A stretch of DNA of 64,000 bases from an uncultured Bacillota bacterium. GTDB lineage: Bacteria; Bacillota; Clostridia; Oscillospirales; Oscillospiraceae. Of this stretch, positions 16,508-25,675 are shown piece by piece. The DNA is taken from positions 20,560 through 84,559 of the forward strand of contig CAMTMZ010000005.1 in NCBI GenBank assembly GCA_947073765.1, read 5' to 3'. A program made the translations under genes and the position numbers. Within the stretch, counting starts at the first letter, position 1, and each line of letters begins with the position of its first letter. The notes beneath the pieces were generated by a model. It was not told where the DNA came from. It made no database searches and saw only the letters and a list, made by a program, of their open reading frames with translations.

Positions 16508-17100
16508 TAAGTGTCATTCAATATCTTCTCCGTCTCCTCCCGGCTGTAGCAGCTGTTGAGTATCGCCAGCAAGGCGTTGGCAGACATGTGCTCCGGCAGC
16601 TCCAGCCGCTTCAGCAGAGCCTGTCTCTTTTCGGCGCTCCCCTCTCCTCCAGACAGCCCAGCGGCAAACAGGTCTCCCTTTGTCACCAGCGCCTTTGAAC
16701 GCTCCGGCGGACAGCTTTCCTCCAAAAAAGTGGCTCCCGCACGGCGAAGAACCCGCTCCAGCACAGAGGGCGGCATACCCTCCACCCCCAGTTTTCCCTC
16801 TCTTCCCGGCCGGCGCTTGCGCCGCTCCTTACCGTAGATATCCGGGATATAGGCGTGTTTTAAATACTGTGCGGGAATAACCCCCTTGATTCGGTTGCGA
16901 ATTACAAACCCCGCTCCGTCGGAATCGGTGAATACCACCAATCCCCGGCGGCGGGCCGCCCGGTCCAGCAGAATCATTTTCTCCGGGTCCTTAAATATCC
17001 GAAATCCTCCTGTTTCCAGGATGAGCGTATCCACCACCTGAGACAGTGTGTTTTTATCATACCGGCCCTCCACCACAATAGCTTCCCGGATGTGCAGCAT
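16507..17100 (-). CDS. rnmV: Ribonuclease M5
   Basis: A 197-residue Toprim-domain nuclease that matures the 5S rRNA precursor. The N-terminus IREAIVVEGRYDKNTLSQ holds the catalytic Glu, and VVFTDSDGAGFVIRNRI is the DxD metal site. The Gly-rich KRRPGREGKLGVEGMPP segment is typical of RNase M5. It is the last of comEC-holA-rnmV, 11 bases after holA. Confidence 0.94.
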   Translation of the reverse strand: MLHIREAIVVEGRYDKNTLSQVVDTLILETGGFRIFKDPEKMILLDRAARRRGLVVFTDSDGAGFVIRNRIKGVIPAQYLKHAYIPDIYGKERRKRRPGREGKLGVEGMPPSVLERVLRRAGATFLEESCPPERSKALVTKGDLFAAGLSGGEGSAEKRQALLKRLELPEHMSANALLAILNSCYSREETEKILNDT

Positions 17101-17111
17101 ATTTTCCTCCT

Positions 17112-18140
17112 TTACGCCGAATTCGCCAGCTCCAGCAGCAGTGTGGTCATCAGCTCCTTTGCGTCCTGTCCGGTGGACTTCATAGCCAGGTCAGTTTGAG
17201 CGCAACGGATTACCGCCTGGCGGCACCACGGCAGAGAAAAGCGCCGAGCGCTGTTCATCAGCCGGGTAGCCGGGTAGCTCATCCCCCATAGGCTGCTGAC
17301 ATAGTCAGCCCCCTTTCCCTGCTGCAGCGCCAGCCGGGCAGAGTATAGCTTGCGCATCTGCTGGCCAAAGGCTCCCATAATTTCATAGGGCGTGCGCTGC
17401 ATACGGTACAGCTCTCCCAGGGTAGCTGCCGCCTCATCGTAGCTGCGCTCCCCGATCGCATCGGCGATGCGGAACACCACCGCGCTGAGCTGAGGGGTGG
17501 CCACCGCCTCAATATCCGCCCGGGTAATTTGTCCCCCTTTGGCGTAAGCGGCGATCTTCTCAATCTCCTGCTGGAGATTTTGCATCAAATCCCCGCACAG
17601 CTCTATCATCTCGCCGCACAGCCTGGAGTCGATGTCCTTGCCCAAAGCCCGGAAGTGGCGGCGAATCCAGCTCCGCAGCTCCGACGCCTCCTGCCGCGTA
17701 AAGTTCACCACCGTTCCGTGCTCCTTCAGCACCGCGGCCAGCTTGGTCCTGGAGTCTGGCTTGTACTCCAGCACATCATAGACAAACACGAGGCAGCAGT
17801 AATCGGGCAGGTTGGACAGAATTCGGACATATTCCTCCTTATCCCCCGATTTGAATAAGTCAAAATCGGTAACTTGAATCAACGTCCGTTCCGCCATCAT
17901 CGGCAGGCAGTCCACTGCCTCCTCCAGAGCATGGGGAGACATCTCCCTGGCGCTGAGATCGTGCCGGTTAAACTCCCCCAGTCCCCCGGTTAGGACAGCC
18001 TCCCGCAGGCGGCTCAGGTAATGGTCCCGCAGATAGGTCTCCTCCCCATGGAACATATAAAGCTGCCCCGGTTTTCCCTCAGACAGGTTCTGTTTCAGCT
18101 TCTCAAATCCGGCGGTATCCGGCTTCTTCCTGGGCGGCAT
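17112..18140 (-). CDS. holA: DNA polymerase III subunit delta
   Basis: At 342 residues this is the usual size for HolA, the clamp-loader wrench that opens the beta clamp. Recognisable features are GQLYMFHGEETYLRDHYLSRL at the start (split here), the AAA+-like CLVFVYDVLEYKPD strand, and the C-terminal collar helices ending ELMTTLLLELA. It starts 25 bases after comEC, a conserved order in Bacillota. Confidence 0.92.
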   Translation of the reverse strand: MPPRKKPDTAGFEKLKQNLSEGKPGQLYMFHGEETYLRDHYLSRLREAVLTGGLGEFNRHDLSAREMSPHALEEAVDCLPMMAERTLIQVTDFDLFKSGDKEEYVRILSNLPDYCCLVFVYDVLEYKPDSRTKLAAVLKEHGTVVNFTRQEASELRSWIRRHFRALGKDIDSRLCGEMIELCGDLMQNLQQEIEKIAAYAKGGQITRADIEAVATPQLSAVVFRIADAIGERSYDEAAATLGELYRMQRTPYEIMGAFGQQMRKLYSARLALQQGKGADYVSSLWGMSYPATRLMNSARRFSLPWCRQAVIRCAQTDLAMKSTGQDAKELMTTLLLELANSA

Positions 18141-18165
18141 TGTTTCATCCTCCGTTTTTCACTTC

Positions 18166-20466
18166 TTATCCCTTTAACAGCACCTCTATCGTTCCGTAGA
18201 GATCGGTGCGGTATATCTCAGCTCCGGATCGGTCCAAGGTCTCCAAGGCGTCCATGCCCGGGTGCCCGTATTTGTTGTTCAGCCCCACAGAAATCAGGAC
18301 CAGCTCCGGCGCTACTGTCTTCAAAAGCTCTGGCGTGTTAGAGGTATTCGAGCCGTGGTGACCCGCCACCAGCACATCCACGCTGGGCAGATCCACGGCC
18401 CCCATCAAACGAAGCTCCCCGTCCCGCTCCATATCCCCGGTAATCAGAACTTCGGAGCTCCCTGCCTGAGCCAGCAGACTCAGACCCAGCTCATTTGCCG
18501 TCCCCACCTCAGACATAGGTGGAAAAACGGTTATGGCGCCATCTCCCGCCTCAAAATAAGTCTCCCGCTGAATAAAATGAACCGGGATACCCTTCTCCTC
18601 CGCAGAAGTGAGGATGGCCATCCGAAGGGGATCTTCCTCATCCACATCCGGCAGAACAATCTCCGCCACATTTACTCGGCCCAGAAGCTGTGGAATACCG
18701 TTGGCATGGTCGGCATGATAATGGGACACCACCAGCAAGTCAATGTTGCTGCGGCCCAAACCCTGCAAATAGTTGGCGGCCACGTCACCCGGGTTGTCCC
18801 GGCTGTCTCCACCGCAATCCACTAGGGTGAGGAAGCTGCCTGTCCGAACAAAAACACCCTGCCCCTGGCCCACATCCAGAACGGTCACTGCCATATTGCC
18901 CTGATAGAAGGTAGAGCGAGTCAGCACTATAGCCAGCGCCAGTCCTGCCCCACCGGCGGCCAGCGGTATCCACACTGGACGTCTCCCCTTCTCCCGAACA
19001 AAAATCAATACCAGGATATAGACCAGCACCAGCCAGGCCTGGTAGTATACCGACTCCAAGGGCAGGGCCGCCAGGGCCGGCTTAGCAAGCTCCCCCACAA
19101 CCCATTGCAGATAGCGGGCCAGCCATGTAAAGGGACCTGCCAGAACAGCCGCCAGCCCAGGCAGAAAAACGGCCAGCGCCCCTATTCCAAGGCCTCCCAG
19201 AAACAAAAATCCAATGGCCCACAGGGTAAGCAGATTAGACAATGGGGCAATGAGAGAAACGATGTTGAAATGAATCGCCACCAATGGTACCGTAAGCACC
19301 GACGCTCCAAGGGTGGCAGACAGACTGGAAATTACAAAATACAGTATTGCCCGCATCAACCTTGTTCCACGGCTTTTGGCCCGCTTGTCCAGATCAAACA
19401 GCCTCAACAGCCACTCCTGTATCCGGTCAGATACCAGCAGAATGCCAGCCACCGCCGTAAAAGACAGCTGAAGTCCAACATGGGCGGCAGAAAAGGGATT
19501 GACCCACAGCAACAAGAACAAGGCAAACGCCAGAGAGGTGGGCCCGTCCCGCTCCCGGCCCAGCAGAGGCGCTAATTGGAGCATGAGAATCATTACCGCC
19601 GCCCGAAGTACAGAAGGGGTGTTGCCGGCGATGCCACAGAATAACACTATCCACAAAATGGTGAACAGCGCGGTAACCCGTTTTCCCCGTCCCAGAAGCG
19701 CGGTGAGCAGACTGGCCAAAAATGCCAGATGCATCCCAGACACCGCTACCGTATGGCTCAGCCCTGCCCGCTCCAGAGAGGTGGTAAACTCATCGGTAAG
19801 ATTGTCCCGGTTGCCTGTTACCAGAGCCTGTATAAAGCCAGACACGTCCTCCGGAAAGGCGGTGTCAATGCCCATTTTTAGTGTTTTAGAGGCCCAGGCG
19901 GCAAAATACCTGGGAGAAATAACACTCGGGTGTTCCACCTCCAGCCGACCGTAGGCCGTAGCTCGTAAAAATATCCCTTTGGCAGTGTAATAGGTAATCT
20001 TCTCCCCGGCAAAGGTACGGTCTCCCAGGGTGCAGTGGGCAATGGTTTTGATCCAGTCCCCGGGGCGCAGCTGTGCCCCCTGCCCATCGGTGTAAAGAAT
20101 TGCGGATACCTTTCCCCACCGCTCCGTCCGTGCCTGAACCAGAATAGTATAGCCGCCGTAGGTTCCCTCCTGGGGCCAGTCGGCCACCGTGGCCGTCAGG
20201 TGGACGGTGCGGCCGTCCAGCTCCCGGGCAGGCTGGAAAAACACCGCCATATACAGCGCCGTCCACAAAAACCCCACCGCCAAACCGGACAGAATCAGCA
20301 GCGTCCGTGTTCGTGCGCGGCTTTTCTTACGGAGCAGCAGCGACAAAAGCAACGTTGTGACAACCAATCCTCCGCCCAGCAAAGGCAGCCAGGCGTCCAA
20401 TCCGCCGTAAATGGCAAGGAAAACTGCCGCCGCAAAGGAGAAGGCAAAGGTGGCCAGTATGCGCAT
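18166..20466 (-). CDS. comEC: DNA internalisation competence protein ComEC/Rec2
   Basis: A 766-residue membrane protein: an N-terminal OB-like DUF4131 region, a competence domain with about nine membrane segments including GLSHTVAVSGMHLAFLASLL, and a C-terminal metallo-beta-lactamase-like nuclease domain with VSHYHADHANGIPQLL and AGHHGSNTSN. ComEC forms the channel for single-stranded DNA in natural transformation. All three domains are present, so the gene looks intact; whether this organism is transformable is not shown, since no other com pilus genes are in the window. Confidence 0.94.
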   Translation of the reverse strand: MRILATFAFSFAAAVFLAIYGGLDAWLPLLGGGLVVTTLLLSLLLRKKSRARTRTLLILSGLAVGFLWTALYMAVFFQPARELDGRTVHLTATVADWPQEGTYGGYTILVQARTERWGKVSAILYTDGQGAQLRPGDWIKTIAHCTLGDRTFAGEKITYYTAKGIFLRATAYGRLEVEHPSVISPRYFAAWASKTLKMGIDTAFPEDVSGFIQALVTGNRDNLTDEFTTSLERAGLSHTVAVSGMHLAFLASLLTALLGRGKRVTALFTILWIVLFCGIAGNTPSVLRAAVMILMLQLAPLLGRERDGPTSLAFALFLLLWVNPFSAAHVGLQLSFTAVAGILLVSDRIQEWLLRLFDLDKRAKSRGTRLMRAILYFVISSLSATLGASVLTVPLVAIHFNIVSLIAPLSNLLTLWAIGFLFLGGLGIGALAVFLPGLAAVLAGPFTWLARYLQWVVGELAKPALAALPLESVYYQAWLVLVYILVLIFVREKGRRPVWIPLAAGGAGLALAIVLTRSTFYQGNMAVTVLDVGQGQGVFVRTGSFLTLVDCGGDSRDNPGDVAANYLQGLGRSNIDLLVVSHYHADHANGIPQLLGRVNVAEIVLPDVDEEDPLRMAILTSAEEKGIPVHFIQRETYFEAGDGAITVFPPMSEVGTANELGLSLLAQAGSSEVLITGDMERDGELRLMGAVDLPSVDVLVAGHHGSNTSNTPELLKTVAPELVLISVGLNNKYGHPGMDALETLDRSGAEIYRTDLYGTIEVLLKG

Positions 20467-20494
20467 GTCCTCTCCCCTCCTCCGCTTTTCTTAA

Positions 20495-20523
20495 AGGGTA
20501 TCATGTTTGGATAAAAATTGCAA
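20495..20523 (-). promoter_or_regulatory. Putative comEC-holA-rnmV promoter
   Basis: TTGCAA at 20518-20523 and TACCCT at 20495-20500, 17-base spacer; -10 is weak. Confidence 0.45.
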
Positions 20524-20558
20524 GTAGAGTGCGGCAGCTCCGGCATACTTCCCCCCAC

Positions 20559-20587
20559 TTGCCATCCCTCAAAAAATATGATAAAAT
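20559..20587 (+). promoter_or_regulatory. mrnC promoter
   Basis: TTGCCA at 20559-20564 and TAAAAT at 20582-20587, 17-base spacer, 30 bases before the start codon. Confidence 0.7.
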
Positions 20588-20617
20588 CAACCCACTTTCC
20601 GAAGGGAGCCCTTATGT

Positions 20618-21019
20618 ATGACCGACTACTTTCATCTGAATATGGACAGAGATGGACTTCTGTCCCTGTCCACCCTTGGGCTGGCTCACTTGGGAGACGG
20701 GGTTTATGAAGTGATGGTCCGCTCCTGGCTGGTGCTCCATGGCAAAGCCAAGGCAAAAGACCTCCACAGGGCCACCGTACAGTATGTGGCCGCTCCCGCC
20801 CAGGCAGAGCGGTTTGAACGCATCCGCCTCCTCCTCACTGGCACGGAGGAGGACGTCTTCCGACGGGGCCGCAACACCGCCCCTCACTCCGTCCCCAAGG
20901 CGGCCAGCCGGGCGCAATACCAGACCGCCACCGGGCTGGAGGCCCTCTTTGGCTGGCTGTACCTCCAGGGAAAAACAGAACGGCTGAACGAGTTGTTTTC
21001 AATCATGATGGAGGAATGA
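20618..21019 (+). CDS. mrnC: Mini-ribonuclease 3 (23S rRNA maturation)
   Basis: A 133-residue RNase III catalytic domain without a double-strand-binding domain. STLGLAHLGDGVYEVMVRSWLV carries the acidic catalytic residues and YQTATGLEALFGWLYLQG is the second signature. MrnC trims the 23S rRNA precursor. ATG at 20618 is chosen (another ATG lies 4 bases earlier out of frame); GAAGGGAG lies upstream. A 41-codon ORF overlaps its stop by 4 bases. Confidence 0.93.
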   Translation: MTDYFHLNMDRDGLLSLSTLGLAHLGDGVYEVMVRSWLVLHGKAKAKDLHRATVQYVAAPAQAERFERIRLLLTGTEEDVFRRGRNTAPHSVPKAASRAQYQTATGLEALFGWLYLQGKTERLNELFSIMMEE

Positions 21020-21141
21020 TCTGGGCCCTGTGTAAAATGGGCGTTCAGCCCTGCTGCCAGCGCCAGGATTTTCCGGGCTGGTTTGAGCGCTGGCTCACCG
21101 ACGGGGACAGCGTAGACTATTACGCGGAATTTCCTTATTAA
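21016..21141 (+). CDS. 41-residue ORF coupled to mrnC
   Basis: ATG overlaps the mrnC stop (ATGA) and GGAGG lies 3 bases upstream. The peptide starts MIWALCKMGVQPCCQRQ, is Trp- and Cys-rich (4 Trp, 3 Cys) and ends in YYAEFPY. No family is recognised. Translational coupling and an unbroken frame make it a plausible small gene; conservation is needed to be sure. Confidence 0.4.
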   Translation: MIWALCKMGVQPCCQRQDFPGWFERWLTDGDSVDYYAEFPY

Positions 21142-21146
21142 CCTTC

Positions 21147-21165
21147 GGGCGGCCACCGGCCGCCC
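21147..21165 (+). repeat. Perfect hairpin without T tract before rqcH
   Basis: GGGCGGCC-ACC-GGCCGCCC, directly after the 41-codon ORF. No T run follows, so it may slow transcription or protect the 3' end rather than terminate. Confidence 0.5.
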
Positions 21166-21193
21166 CTGCAAATCATCCCAGGAGGTGATCCCC

Positions 21194-22984
21194 ATGCCTT
21201 TAGACGCGCTGTGCCTGTCCGGCGTCATTCATGAACTGAATACTACCCTGTCTGGTTCCCGGGTGGACAAACTCTACCAGCCCGGCCGGGACGAGGTAAT
21301 CCTGGTCCTGCGGACCCAGGGAGCAGGCAATGTCCGCCTTCTGCTGTCCGCCAACCCGGCCCATCCCCGGCTCCACCTCACCACCCTGCCCCTGGAGAAC
21401 CCGGAGAAGCCCCCCATGTTCTGCATGCTGCTGCGCAAGCACCTGTCTGGAGCCCGGCTGCTGGAGATTATCCAGCCCCCTCTGGAGCGGGTGGCCGTCC
21501 TGCGCTTTGAGGCCCTCAATGAGCTGGGCGACCGGGTGGAACGCCGCCTCATCCTGGAGGCCATCAGCCACAAGACCAACCTCATCCTCCTGGACGGCGA
21601 TGGGCGCATTCTGGACTGCATCCGCCACGCGGGGGCGGATCTCTCGAATCAAGCGGCCACTGGAAGCAGCGCCCCGCGCATCCTTCAGCCAGGGATGTTC
21701 TATCGGCTCCCTGCCAATGTTGACAAGGCAAATCCCCTTACCATAAGCCGGGAGGACATGGATGTCCTTCTCTCTTCCGCCCCAGAGGAGTGCCAGGCGG
21801 ACAAATGGCTGCTGGACACCTTCGGCGGTCTCTCCCCTCTTCTCTGCCGGGAGCTGGCTCACTGTGCGGGCGGTGCTACCGACGTGCGGCTGAATGTTCT
21901 GGGCCCGGAGGGCAGAGCACGTCTGCTGGACCGACTGGAGGAGCTGCGAAATACGGTTAAGAAATTTTGCTGTATACCTACTATGATCTCTATGGAGGCC
22001 CGCCCCCGCGATTTCACCTTCCTCCCCATAGGCCAGTACGAGGGGACCGCCCAAATCGACCGTTGGCCCGCCTTCTCCCCCATGCTGGACGCCTTTTTTG
22101 AGCAGCGGGAGCGGCAGGACCGGGTCAAGCAGAAGGGTCAGGACCTGATTAAAGCGGTCACCAACGCCCGGGACCGCACCGCCAGGAAGATCGGCCATCA
22201 AGAAAAGGAGCTGGCCGCCACCAAGGACCGGGACCGGCTGCGCCAGCTGGGAGATATTCTCACCAGTAACTTTTATCAGGTGCAAAAAGGTATGGCCTGC
22301 CTGCGGACGGTGGACTTCTACGATCCCGAGGGCAAGGATATTGAAATCAAGCTGGATCCCCTTCTCACCCCTCAGCAGAACGCCGCCAAATATTATAAAG
22401 ACTACAACCGGGCCAAAAAGGCAGAGGAGATGCTCACCATCCAGCTGGAAAAGGGACGGCGAGAGCTGGACTACCTAAACAGCGTGCTGGAGAACATCTC
22501 CCTGGCCGAGGGGGAGCGGGATCTGGCGGAGATCCGCCAGGAGCTGACGGACACCGGCTACCTCCGCCGCCCCTCCAAGTCCAAGGACCGGGGCAGACGA
22601 ATTACCTCCAAGCCTATGGAATTTATGTCAACCTCCGGCCTGCGTATCTCTGTGGGCAAGAACAACAGCCAGAACGACCAGCTCACCTGCAAGCTGGCGG
22701 GCAAGGGGGATATCTGGTTCCACACACAAAAGATTCACGGCTCCCATGTCATTTTGTGGACTGAGGGCGGCCAGCCAGACCTGCAAAGTATAAATGAGGC
22801 CGCCATCTTGGCCGCCTGGTTCTCCCAGGCCCGGGACAGCAGCAAGGTCCCGGTGGACTACACCCCGGTGCGTTATGTAAAAAAGCCCGGGGGCGCCCGG
22901 CCCGGTATGGTGGTCTATACCACCTATGAGACCGCCCAGGTCACCCCCGACGGGGAGCTCGCCAAGCGGCTGCGGGTGAAATAA
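21194..22984 (+). CDS. rqcH: Ribosome quality control protein RqcH (NFACT family)
   Basis: A 596-residue protein: NFACT-N domain at the start (LDALCLSGVIHELN, GSRVDKLYQPGRDEVIL), central coiled-coil region around residues 300-420, and C-terminal NFACT-R domain with ISVGKNNSQNDQLTCKLA, DIWFHTQKIHGSHVIL and the VDYTPVRYVKKPGGARPGMV end. RqcH binds obstructed 50S subunits and recruits tRNA-Ala for alanine tailing of stalled chains. It was formerly called a fibronectin-binding protein. ATG at 21194 has AGGAGGTG at ideal distance. Confidence 0.95.
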   Translation: MPLDALCLSGVIHELNTTLSGSRVDKLYQPGRDEVILVLRTQGAGNVRLLLSANPAHPRLHLTTLPLENPEKPPMFCMLLRKHLSGARLLEIIQPPLERVAVLRFEALNELGDRVERRLILEAISHKTNLILLDGDGRILDCIRHAGADLSNQAATGSSAPRILQPGMFYRLPANVDKANPLTISREDMDVLLSSAPEECQADKWLLDTFGGLSPLLCRELAHCAGGATDVRLNVLGPEGRARLLDRLEELRNTVKKFCCIPTMISMEARPRDFTFLPIGQYEGTAQIDRWPAFSPMLDAFFEQRERQDRVKQKGQDLIKAVTNARDRTARKIGHQEKELAATKDRDRLRQLGDILTSNFYQVQKGMACLRTVDFYDPEGKDIEIKLDPLLTPQQNAAKYYKDYNRAKKAEEMLTIQLEKGRRELDYLNSVLENISLAEGERDLAEIRQELTDTGYLRRPSKSKDRGRRITSKPMEFMSTSGLRISVGKNNSQNDQLTCKLAGKGDIWFHTQKIHGSHVILWTEGGQPDLQSINEAAILAAWFSQARDSSKVPVDYTPVRYVKKPGGARPGMVVYTTYETAQVTPDGELAKRLRVK

Positions 22985-22991
22985 CAGCGTC

Positions 22992-23034
22992 AAGCGGCTG
23001 GTTCTGAACCAGGACAGCCGCTTAATTTTTTCAT
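22992..23034 (+). terminator. rqcH terminator
   Basis: Outer stem AAGCGGCTG/CAGCCGCTT around a CTGGTTCTGAACCAG inner hairpin, followed by AATTTTTTC. Confidence 0.85.
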
Positions 23035-23084
23035 TTTTTTACCGATATATGTAGTATCAATCCTCTCAAAGGAGCAAACAGCTT

Positions 23085-23795
23085 ATGGATATTACATTGA
23101 ATCCCAAGGCCAGCCAAATTTCTCCCATGCGGACGGTCCGATTTTCTGCCCCGGAGGAAAAAGCGGCCCAAGACATGAGACAATCCCAGGACAAGATAGA
23201 AATTTCCCACGAGGGCCAACAGGCCGCCGCGGAAACGCCGGACTTTGATCAGGAATGGAAAAAACTAGAGGACATGCTGGGCAGTATGACCAAGGATGAA
23301 TTTATGTCCATGGTCCGGAATCAGCTGGGTGAACAGAAGCTGGAGGTCAACTGGAACGCCACAGTGGACCCGGACGGACAAATCTGGTGTAAAAGCTATT
23401 TTGACTCCTATGTCTCCCAGGTTATGGAGTTTAAAGACACTGCCGAGGGCGCCATCAAAGATTACTACGCCGGCGCCTACCAGGAGGCACTGAACAGTCC
23501 TCTGGGACGGGATCTGCCCAGCCAGTTGAATTTCATCGCCGCCAAATATCAGTGCTCCTGGAGCGATTACTTTGACGCCAGCATACCGGCAGGAGAGCGG
23601 CAGTGGACCTATACCCAGGTACGGGCCATGCTCACCGGCACCGGCCTGCGGCTCAACGACCCCTATGCTTTAAAGGACATCCACATCCCCACAAACGAAG
23701 AAACCACTAAAATCGCCAAGCAGGCCGCCGATGACAAGATCCATGAACTGGTCCGGCGGGCCAAAGAGGCCTCCTGTATGACCGATAAAGGATGA
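23085..23795 (+). CDS. Uncharacterised 236-residue soluble protein
   Basis: No signal peptide or membrane segment is visible. The N-terminus is polar (MDITLNPKASQISPMRTVRF), the middle has an acidic helix EWKKLEDMLGSM followed by FDSYVSQVMEFKDTAEG and LPSQLNFIAAKYQCSWSDYF. No family is recognised. AAAGGAG supports the ATG. The stop codon overlaps the start of the next gene (ATGA), so the two form an operon and may act together. Confidence 0.7.
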   Translation: MDITLNPKASQISPMRTVRFSAPEEKAAQDMRQSQDKIEISHEGQQAAAETPDFDQEWKKLEDMLGSMTKDEFMSMVRNQLGEQKLEVNWNATVDPDGQIWCKSYFDSYVSQVMEFKDTAEGAIKDYYAGAYQEALNSPLGRDLPSQLNFIAAKYQCSWSDYFDASIPAGERQWTYTQVRAMLTGTGLRLNDPYALKDIHIPTNEETTKIAKQAADDKIHELVRRAKEASCMTDKG

Positions 23796-24256
23796 CAGGT
23801 CTGAGAAAATTTCTCTTTCTCCTGGTCCAGTGTACCTGGGGAGTGGCCCAGACGGCGGCGGGAGCGGCGGTCTTCCTGCGGTACCGGCGCAGTCCCCACT
23901 TCCGCTTTCGCGGCGCGGTGGTTACGGTCTACCCTCTCTATTCCAGCCTCTCTCTGGGGCCCTTCATCTTCCTCACGGACAAGCCCCCCAAAGACCGTAG
24001 GGGCCAGGTCCTTTATGAGGAGATCCCCCATCGGCTGTTGGTCCATGAGTACGGCCACACGATTCAATCCCTATTTCTGGGCCCATTCTACCTGCCGGCG
24101 GTGGGCCTGCCCTCCGCCCTGTGGGCTAATCTCTCCTCCTGCCAGCGGAAATGGCGGAGAGATGTGTCCTATTTCTCCTTCTTTACTGAACGATCCGCCA
24201 ATTTTTTAGGTGAAAAGGCCACCGGAGAGCCCTCCATGAGGGCCGTGGTGATATAA
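23792..24256 (+). CDS. Membrane protein with an HEYGH (HExxH) motif
   Basis: A 154-residue protein with an N-terminal hydrophobic segment (about residues 5-28), a second one near residues 45-62 and the motif LLVHEYGHTIQSLFLGPFYL at about 81-100. HExxH is the zinc site of many metalloproteases, but no third ligand or peptidase family can be named. The ending FTERSANFLGEKA holds an E-R pair. It overlaps the preceding gene by 4 bases. Annotated function: none beyond a putative zinc-binding membrane protein. Confidence 0.7.
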   Translation: MTGLRKFLFLLVQCTWGVAQTAAGAAVFLRYRRSPHFRFRGAVVTVYPLYSSLSLGPFIFLTDKPPKDRRGQVLYEEIPHRLLVHEYGHTIQSLFLGPFYLPAVGLPSALWANLSSCQRKWRRDVSYFSFFTERSANFLGEKATGEPSMRAVVI

Positions 24257-24258
24257 AC

Positions 24259-24286
24259 AAGGGCGGCCCGTCGGGGCCGCCCTTCT
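24259..24286. terminator. Terminator between the HEYGH gene and nfnB
   Basis: Stem AAGGGCGGCCC/GGGGCCGCCCTT with a short loop; short T-rich ends on both sides suit the convergent genes. Confidence 0.75.
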
Positions 24287-24289
24287 CTA

Positions 24290-25675
24290 TTACGCCTTGC
24301 TCTTGATATATTCGTCGATGGACTTGGCGGCGGACTTGCCCGCGCCCATGGCCAGGATAACTGTGGCCGCTCCGGTGGCGGCATCGCCGCCGGCAAAGAT
24401 GTTGGGGCAGGAGGTGCAACCACCCTCGTCCGCCTGGACACAGCCCTTCCTGGTCTTCTCCAGGCCGGGAGTGCCGTCGTAGCTCATGGGGTTTGGCTGA
24501 GTGCCCAGGGACATCACCACTGCGTCAACCTCCATCTTAAACTCGCTGCCCTCGATAACCACGGGGCGGCGGCGGCCAGAGGCATCGGGTTCGCCCAGTT
24601 CCATCTTCACACAGGTGATGGACTGTACGTGTCCGGTCTCATCACCCTCAATCGACACAGGGTTTGTAAGCAGATCGAAGACGATCCCCTCTTCCTTGGC
24701 GTGATGAACCTCCTCAGCACGGGCGGGGAGTTCGGCCTCAGAACGGCGGTAAACAATATGTACATCCGCCCCTAGGCGCTTAGCGCACCGGGCAGCGTCC
24801 ATGGCCACGTTGCCGCCGCCTACCACAGCAACCCGTTTGTTATGGAGGACAGGTGTGGGAGAGTCCTCCCTGTAAGCTTTCATCAAATTGATACGGGTCA
24901 GGTACTCGTTGGCGGAATATACGCCCACCAAGGATTCTCCGGGGATCTTCATAAACATGGGCAGGCCCGCGCCGGAGCCGATAAACACCGCCTCGTAGCC
25001 CTGTTCAAACAGCTCCGTAATGGTAAGAACCTTACCAATGACCATGTTCAGCTCAATATCTACCCCCATCTTCTCCAAGTTGGCCACCTCACGCTTGACA
25101 ATGGCCTTGGGGAGACGAAATTCGGGGATGCCATAGCTGAGCACACCACCGGGGGTGTGGAACGCTTCGAACACGGAGACGGCGTAGCCCATCCGGGCCA
25201 ACTCACCAGCGCAGGTCAGACCGGCGGGACCGGAGCCGATGACGGCTACCTTATGACCATTCTTGGGTGCGGTGGACACATTGGCGATACCGTTCTCGGC
25301 GGCCCAGTCGGCTACAAAGCGCTCAATACGGCCGATGGACACCGGTTCACCCTTAATACCCCGGACACATTTCCCCTCACACTGGGTCTCCTGGGGACAG
25401 ACACGGCCCGAAATGGCGGGCAGCGCATTAGCGTCAGACAGCAGCTGATATGCAGCGGCCAGGTCGCCCTCGGCCACCTTGCCCACAAACTCGGGAATGG
25501 GAATGCCCACGGGACAGCCGCTGACGCAGGGCTTGTGTTTACAGTTCAGACACCGCTGCGCCTCATTCTGAGCCTGCTCCAAAGTGTAGCCCAGAGCCAC
25601 TTCCTTAAAGTTTGCGTTTCGTACATTGGCCTCCTGCTCCGGCATGGGGGTCTTTTCCATTTGCATATTAGCCAT
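24290..25675 (-). CDS. nfnB: NfnB: NADPH-binding subunit of ferredoxin-dependent transhydrogenase (GltD-like)
   Basis: A 461-residue flavoprotein. CLNCKHKPCVSGCPVGIPIP and CPQETQCEGKCVRG bind two 4Fe-4S clusters; VIGSGPAGLTCAGELARMGY binds FAD and VVGGGNVAMDAARCAKRLGA binds NADPH. Annotated elsewhere as glutamate synthase small subunit (gltA), but pairing with the NfnA-type partner and absence of a large glutamate synthase subunit favour NfnAB, which bifurcates electrons between NADPH, NAD+ and ferredoxin. Its start overlaps the nfnA stop by 8 bases. Confidence 0.9.
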   Translation of the reverse strand: MANMQMEKTPMPEQEANVRNANFKEVALGYTLEQAQNEAQRCLNCKHKPCVSGCPVGIPIPEFVGKVAEGDLAAAYQLLSDANALPAISGRVCPQETQCEGKCVRGIKGEPVSIGRIERFVADWAAENGIANVSTAPKNGHKVAVIGSGPAGLTCAGELARMGYAVSVFEAFHTPGGVLSYGIPEFRLPKAIVKREVANLEKMGVDIELNMVIGKVLTITELFEQGYEAVFIGSGAGLPMFMKIPGESLVGVYSANEYLTRINLMKAYREDSPTPVLHNKRVAVVGGGNVAMDAARCAKRLGADVHIVYRRSEAELPARAEEVHHAKEEGIVFDLLTNPVSIEGDETGHVQSITCVKMELGEPDASGRRRPVVIEGSEFKMEVDAVVMSLGTQPNPMSYDGTPGLEKTRKGCVQADEGGCTSCPNIFAGGDAATGAATVILAMGAGKSAAKSIDEYIKSKA

